A stretch of DNA of 64,000 nt from Rhizobium leguminosarum bv. viciae USDA 2370. Lineage in GTDB: Bacteria; Pseudomonadota; Alphaproteobacteria; Rhizobiales; Rhizobiaceae. The notes under the pieces are model-generated. The model was not told the origin of the DNA, ran no database searches, and worked only from the letters and a program-made list of their open reading frames with translations. A program made the translations under genes and the position numbers. The stretch covers positions 62,001 to 126,000 of the forward strand of contig NZ_MRDL01000047.1 of NCBI RefSeq assembly GCF_002008365.1, written 5' to 3'. Shown piece by piece: positions 59,503 through 64,000 of the stretch (position 1 is the stretch's first letter; each line of letters starts with the position of its first letter).

Positions 59503-61842
59503 TCAAGGCAGCGTATAGGCGATCACGTAATCGCCGGGCGTGGTGCCGACAGAGCCGTGACCGCCGGCGACCATGACGACATATTGCTTGTTATCATCAG
59601 TCTCATAGGTCATCGGCGTCGCCTGGCCGCCGGCGGGAAGCCGCGCCTGCCAGAGCTCTTTGCCATTCGTCACGTCATAGGCGCGCAGGTAGTTGTCGAC
59701 CGCGGCACCCAAGAAGGCGACGCCGCCCTTGGTCAGCATCGGTCCACCGATGCCGGGTACGCCCACTTTGAAGGGCAGGGGCAATGGCGTCATGTCGCGC
59801 ACCGTGCCGTTCTTGTGCATATAGGCAATCTTGCCGGTGCGCAGGTCGACGCCCGCAACATAGCCCCATGGCGGCGCCTGGCAGGGGATTTTGAGCAGCC
59901 CGAGGAAGGGACCCATGAACACGCCGTAAGGCGCGCCGTCATTGCGGTTGAGCCCCTGTTCGCTGCCCTTCTCGTCCTGGCCTCTCGGCGGAATATCGGC
60001 GGCCGGCACCAGGCGCGAGGTGAAGGCGAGATAGGTCGGCATGCCGAACATGATCTGCCGCTCCGGATCCACCGCCACGCTGCCCCAGTTGAAGGTGCCG
60101 AAATTGCCGGGATAGACGATCGTCCCTTTGAGCGAAGGCGGCGTATAGCGGCCCTCATAGTAGTAGCGGTGGAAGTCGATGCGGCAGGCGAGCTGGTCAA
60201 ACAGCGACACGCCCCACATGTCCTTTTCCTGAAGCGGCTCCGGCGAGAAGGTGAGGTCCGAGATCGGCTGCGTCGGCGAAGTATGATCGCCGGAGACCGC
60301 ACCACCCGGCGCCGGGATTTCCTTGACCGGGATGATCGGCTCGCCGCTGCGCCGGTCGAGCACATAGAGATCGCCCTGCTTGGTCGGGCCGACCAGGGCT
60401 GGAACCACGGTGCCGTCCTGCTTCGTCAGGTCGATCAGCGCCGGCTGGGCCGGGACGTCCATGTCCCAGAGATCGTGATGCACCGTCTGGCGCACCCAGC
60501 GCAACTGGCCGGTGGCGATATCGAGCGCGACGATCGAGGAGGAGAATTTCTCGACATTGTCGCTGCGGTTGATGCCGAGCTGGTCGGGCACCTGGTTGCC
60601 GAGCGGGATATAGACCATGCCGAGTGTCTCGTCGACGCTGAAGACCGACCAACTGTTCGGCGAGTTGGTCGTATAGGTCTGGCCCTCGGTGATCGGCGTC
60701 GTCACGTCGGGATTGCCGGAATCCCAGTTCCAGACCAATGCGCCGGTATTGATGTCGAAGGCGCGGATGACGCCGGATTGTTCCTCAGTCGAATAATTGT
60801 CGTTCACCGCCCCACCGACGATGATCTTGCCCGCCACCGCGACCGGCGGCGAGGTGGAATAGTAATAGCCGGCCGGGTTGTAGCGCATGCCCGTTTCCAA
60901 ATGCAGCACGCCCTGGTCGGCAAAGCTGGTGCAGACCTTCCCGTCCGCCGCATCGAGCGCGATCAGCCGGGCATCGGATGTCGGCAGGTAGACGCGTTCG
61001 GCGCAGGGCTGGCCGGCGGCAACGGTTGGATCGGCATAATAGGTGACGCCACGGCAGGTCTGATGCTGCCGGTCGGGGTTCATGCCTGAGTTGGCGTCGT
61101 ATTTCCATTTCTCCTTGCCGGTCTTGGCATCGAGCGCGATCGCCCAGTTGTGCGGCGTGCAGAGATAGAGCGTGTCCTTCACCTTGAGCGGCGTCACCTG
61201 ATAGGTCGTCTCGCTAATATCCTCCGGCCGTTTGACGTCGCCGGTCTGGTATCGCCACGCTTCCTTGAGAGTGGAGACATTCTGGGCTGTGATCTTGTCG
61301 AGCGGCGAATAGCGCTGGCCGAAAGGCGTGCGGCCATATTGATGCCATTCGCCATCCGGCACGCTGCCGCCGAAGGCGGGATTGGCGGCGACCATGTCCT
61401 TGGGCAGTTCGCCGGCAAGATCATGCGGGTCAGTCGTCATCGAATAAAGGGCGACGAGGATGGCGAGGATGACAGGCACGGCGAGCGGCCAGGGGTTGGC
61501 GGCGTAGGTGATGCCCGTCGGGCTGCGCAGGCCGAGCGGCCGGCGGATCCATGGTGTCAGCAGCCAGAGCCCGAGCAGGATGATCATGCCGCCGCGCGGG
61601 CCGAGCTGCCACCAGTCGAAGCCAACCTCCCAGATCGCCCAGGCGAGTGCTGCGACGACGAGCACCGCATAGACCCAGAGCGCCACCGCCTTGCGCATCA
61701 GAAGCAGACCGGCGGTAATCACGAACATCAGCCCGGCAAACAGATAGAAGACGCTGCCGCCGAGCGTGACGAGCCAGAGCCCGCCACCGCCGAGTGCCAG
61801 CCCGATGATGATGAAGAAGATGGAGGTGACGATGATCGCCAT
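59503..61842 (-). CDS. gcd: Membrane-bound PQQ-dependent glucose dehydrogenase
   Basis: The 779-residue protein has five membrane helices in the first 150 residues, then a periplasmic eight-blade propeller typical of quinoprotein glucose dehydrogenases, with EWHQYGRTPFGQRYSPL-type opening (GEWHQYGRTPFGQRYSPLD), AHNW-like LCTPHNWAIALDAKTGKEKW and RDMTPLPLPFKVGVPGIGGP near the end. It oxidises glucose to gluconolactone in the periplasm and feeds electrons to ubiquinone. No pqq genes are nearby, so activity may depend on supplied PQQ. It is a single gene between a hypothetical protein and SelO. Confidence 0.93.
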   Translation of the reverse strand: MAIIVTSIFFIIIGLALGGGGLWLVTLGGSVFYLFAGLMFVITAGLLLMRKAVALWVYAVLVVAALAWAIWEVGFDWWQLGPRGGMIILLGLWLLTPWIRRPLGLRSPTGITYAANPWPLAVPVILAILVALYSMTTDPHDLAGELPKDMVAANPAFGGSVPDGEWHQYGRTPFGQRYSPLDKITAQNVSTLKEAWRYQTGDVKRPEDISETTYQVTPLKVKDTLYLCTPHNWAIALDAKTGKEKWKYDANSGMNPDRQHQTCRGVTYYADPTVAAGQPCAERVYLPTSDARLIALDAADGKVCTSFADQGVLHLETGMRYNPAGYYYSTSPPVAVAGKIIVGGAVNDNYSTEEQSGVIRAFDINTGALVWNWDSGNPDVTTPITEGQTYTTNSPNSWSVFSVDETLGMVYIPLGNQVPDQLGINRSDNVEKFSSSIVALDIATGQLRWVRQTVHHDLWDMDVPAQPALIDLTKQDGTVVPALVGPTKQGDLYVLDRRSGEPIIPVKEIPAPGGAVSGDHTSPTQPISDLTFSPEPLQEKDMWGVSLFDQLACRIDFHRYYYEGRYTPPSLKGTIVYPGNFGTFNWGSVAVDPERQIMFGMPTYLAFTSRLVPAADIPPRGQDEKGSEQGLNRNDGAPYGVFMGPFLGLLKIPCQAPPWGYVAGVDLRTGKIAYMHKNGTVRDMTPLPLPFKVGVPGIGGPMLTKGGVAFLGAAVDNYLRAYDVTNGKELWQARLPAGGQATPMTYETDDNKQYVVMVAGGHGSVGTTPGDYVIAYTLP

Positions 61843-62039
61843 AAGGCAGTCTCCCGCTGAGGTTAGCCGGGGTGAAGGATCGGCGGAAAAGCCCCGCCGA
61901 TCAGGCAGATAGCGCGAGGGAGATGCCTTTCAACGGCCACAATTGCCGCAGGGCGCGGATGCACCGAACGGCGCGTCGGGCCGGATCGAAGCGGATCGCC
62001 GTGGCACAAATGCTCCACCTAAACGGGCAAGACCGCCCG

Positions 62040-63542
62040 TCACGTTCCGCAGAAGGTCGCAAGCACCCGTTCGTCCGGCTTCGGTGGTTCCCTATAGGCG
62101 GCAAAGCCCGGCTGGTCCTCATAGGGTTTCGAAAGCACGCTCAGCAGCGCCTCGAACAGCGAGAAATCCCCGTCCTCGACGGCAGCCTTGATCGCCTGTT
62201 CGACCCGGTGATTGCGCGGAATGAAGGCTGGATTGACGCTGCGCATGGCAATGGCGCGCTCAGTGGCCGTCTGCGGATCGCGGGACAATCTCTCGCGCCA
62301 CTGCGTGAGCCAGGGGCCGCAGGCATCCGCTTCGCGGAAACTTGCCGCAAATGCGGGCGCTGCGACGTCATCGCCGGCAAGATCCGATAGCCGCCGGAAG
62401 GCCAGGGTGAAATCGGCGCCCTGCGCCTGCATCAGTGACAGCAGCGCCTGCACCAGTTCGAGATCGCCGTCCTCTTCACCGGCAAGGCCGATCTTTTCGC
62501 GCATGCCGGCCAGCCAATGCGCCTGGAACCGTTCGCCGTAACGCTTGATCACCACATTGGCCTTGTCGACCGCGCTGTCGGGCTCGGCGTCGATCAGCGG
62601 CAGCAGCGTTTCGCCGAGCCTTGCGAGGTTCCATTGGCCGATGCCGGGCTGGTTGGCATAGGCGTAACGGCCATGCTGGTCGATCGACGAAAAGACGGTC
62701 GCCGGATCATAGGTATCCATGAAGGCGCAGGGGCCGAAATCGATCGTCTCGCCGGAGACGGTCATATTGTCCGTGTTCATCACGCCATGGATGAAGCCGA
62801 CATGCAGCCATCGGGCAATCAGCGCCGCCTGGCGTTCGGAGACCGCTTCGAAGAGCGAGAGATACGGGTTCTCGGCCTCTTTCAATGTGGGATAGTGCCG
62901 GTCGATCACATAGTCGGCCAGAGCCCGTACACCGTCAGTGTCGCCCCTGGCCGCGAAGTACTGGAACGTGCCGACTCTGACATGGCTGGCCGCGACGCGG
63001 GTGAAGACCGCGCCCGGCAGCACCTCTTCGCGATAGACCGGCTCGCCTGTCGTCACCGCCGCCAGCGCCCGTGTGGCGGGAATGCCGAGCGCAAACATCG
63101 CCTCGCTGATGATATATTCGCGCAATACCGGCCCGATTGCCGCCCGCCCATCGCCGCGGCGCGAAAAAGGCGTCGGTCCGGCGCCCTTCAGCTGGATATC
63201 GTAGCGCTTGCCGCTGCGGTCGACCACCTCGCCGAGAAGGATCGCCCGCCCGTCACCGAGCTGCGGCGAGAAGCCGCCGAACTGATGCCCGGCATAGGCC
63301 ATTGCCAGCGGCTCGGCCCCTTCGGGAACGAGATTGCCGGAAAAGATTGCCGCACCGTCGCGGCGTAGGGCCTCGACGTCGAGCCCAAGCTCGGCGGCGA
63401 GCGGCTCGTTGAGCTTGATCAGCCAGGGCTCCGTCACCGGTGTCGGCACTTGCGCCGCAAAGAAGTGCGGCGGCAAGCCGACATAGCTATTGTCGAACGG
63501 AAAGGCCGCACCGGGCCGGTTTTTCTGCAGGGCGGAGGTCAT
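62040..63542 (-). CDS. selO: SelO/YdiU family protein adenylyltransferase
   Basis: The 500-residue protein shows the SelO pseudokinase-type pattern: FPFDNSYVGLPPHFF at the start, YAGHQFGGFSPQLGDGRAILLGE, RGDGRAAIGPVLREYI, and HGVMNTDNMTVSGETIDFGPCAFMDTYDP (metal and nucleotide site). The C terminus ends FCGT, matching the position of the conserved Cys or selenocysteine. SelO transfers AMP to protein hydroxyl groups in redox-stress responses. The ATG is at 63542; AGGGCGGAGGTC-type DNA is inside the coding start, so its ribosome-binding site is weak. Confidence 0.93.
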   Translation of the reverse strand: MTSALQKNRPGAAFPFDNSYVGLPPHFFAAQVPTPVTEPWLIKLNEPLAAELGLDVEALRRDGAAIFSGNLVPEGAEPLAMAYAGHQFGGFSPQLGDGRAILLGEVVDRSGKRYDIQLKGAGPTPFSRRGDGRAAIGPVLREYIISEAMFALGIPATRALAAVTTGEPVYREEVLPGAVFTRVAASHVRVGTFQYFAARGDTDGVRALADYVIDRHYPTLKEAENPYLSLFEAVSERQAALIARWLHVGFIHGVMNTDNMTVSGETIDFGPCAFMDTYDPATVFSSIDQHGRYAYANQPGIGQWNLARLGETLLPLIDAEPDSAVDKANVVIKRYGERFQAHWLAGMREKIGLAGEEDGDLELVQALLSLMQAQGADFTLAFRRLSDLAGDDVAAPAFAASFREADACGPWLTQWRERLSRDPQTATERAIAMRSVNPAFIPRNHRVEQAIKAAVEDGDFSLFEALLSVLSKPYEDQPGFAAYREPPKPDERVLATFCGT

Positions 63543-63791
63543 GGTTCATAGGTAGGGCTAGGATGCATGCCGCGCAAGCCAGGGGATGAAGACCTTCACG
63601 AAGAACAGACCCATGCAAGGAATCGTGATCTGCCTTTACCTCTCGTCAAAGCAGCTTTGCCATAAACGACATAGCGCCGCCATGATCGCGGGCGTATAGC
63701 AGATCGTCTCCCCTTGGCTTTGCGCCATGTCATCCCCCGCGGCCTTGCTGCCTTGTGTGCTCCGCCGCGCCACCGCGAGTGATCCCGGACG

Positions 63792-64000
63792 ATGTCGGAT
63801 CAGATTTACCAGGCGCCGATGGTTCGGCGCGCCACACCCAATTTCCGGGTGATCGCGATGATTGTCGCGAGTGCGATGCTGATGGAAAATATCGATGCGA
63901 CCGTGCTTGCGACCGCGCTGCCGACCATGGCACGTGATTTCGGCGTCAGCGCCCCGGCCATGTCGATCGCCTTGACCTCCTATCTCTTGAGCCTTGCGAT
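63792..64000 (+). CDS. DHA2-type MFS multidrug transporter, N-terminal fragment
   Basis: From the ATG at 63792 the frame is open to the window end (69 codons). It reads RVIAMIVASAMLMENIDATVLATALPTMARDFGV and SIALTSYLLSLA, the first helix and loop of EmrB/QacA-type exporters. The rest lies outside the window. No clear Shine-Dalgarno sequence; GGACG lies close before the ATG. Confidence 0.85.
   Translation, partial: MSDQIYQAPMVRRATPNFRVIAMIVASAMLMENIDATVLATALPTMARDFGVSAPAMSIALTSYLLSLA

Noticed and set aside
59557..61089. 510-codon plus-strand ORF inside gcd
   Set aside because: It is a shadow frame antisense to the glucose dehydrogenase, with no family features.

Overview
The window is high-GC, densely coded DNA with the gene content of a Rhizobium chromosome, most like the R. 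leguminosarum/R. etli group. The indicators are a cspA-ORF2-rpsU cold-shock cluster, a dmeR-dmeF nickel/cobalt efflux pair, an ohrR/ohr pair, a cytochrome c-556, a membrane glucose dehydrogenase with no PQQ-synthesis genes nearby, and several families of palindromic intergenic repeats of the type found in rhizobia. I see no rRNA, tRNA, CRISPR array, complete insertion sequence or prophage. Both ends cut a gene: an EAL-domain protein on the left and a DHA2-type MFS transporter on the right.

Layout. 0-9 kb: EAL tail, a 272-bp nested palindrome, a glycerophosphodiester phosphodiesterase, an alpha/beta hydrolase, a ligase-associated exonuclease with its ATP-dependent DNA ligase, a Tat-exported hydrolase, and two tandem L,D-transpeptidase lipoproteins. 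8.4-14.1 kb: cspA, ORF2 and rpsU, the divergent ohrR/ohr pair, and a MarR regulator divergent from a DUF899-DUF1579-VOC cluster. 14.3-20.8 kb: two ABC-F ATPases flanking a small membrane protein that carries an in-frame stop, then a HerA/DUF853 ATPase. 21-26.5 kb: a ParDE-type toxin-antitoxin pair, a NUDIX hydrolase, zwf, a trans-aconitate methyltransferase and a CNNM/CorC-type protein. 27-33.6 kb: a chemoreceptor and a run of small enzymes in less GC-rich DNA, one of them frameshifted. 34-50 kb: metabolic enzymes, a LysR-emrA-emrB-adenylate cyclase block, nadE, a GST, a TetR/MFS pair, a TauE exporter, a lipid-type methyltransferase and superoxide dismutase. 50.7-64 kb: a phosphoesterase, a WYL regulator with a LysE exporter, two cytochromes c, dmeRF, a class A beta-lactamase, glucose dehydrogenase and SelO.

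The most interesting item is upstream of the first ABC-F gene, at 15839-16096 on the minus strand. A 23-codon ORF with a near-perfect Shine-Dalgarno sequence ends in a perfect 10-bp hairpin. The 3' arm of that hairpin overlaps the 5' arm of a second hairpin, and the second hairpin's 3' arm can also pair with the ribosome-binding region of the ABC-F gene. This is the layout expected for ribosome-stalling attenuation of an antibiotic-resistance ATPase. Other points are two broken genes (a TGA in a membrane protein, a one-base frameshift in an acetyltransferase), several near-perfect operator palindromes, and a mosaic repeat family in which one core carries three alternative pairs of self-complementary arms.
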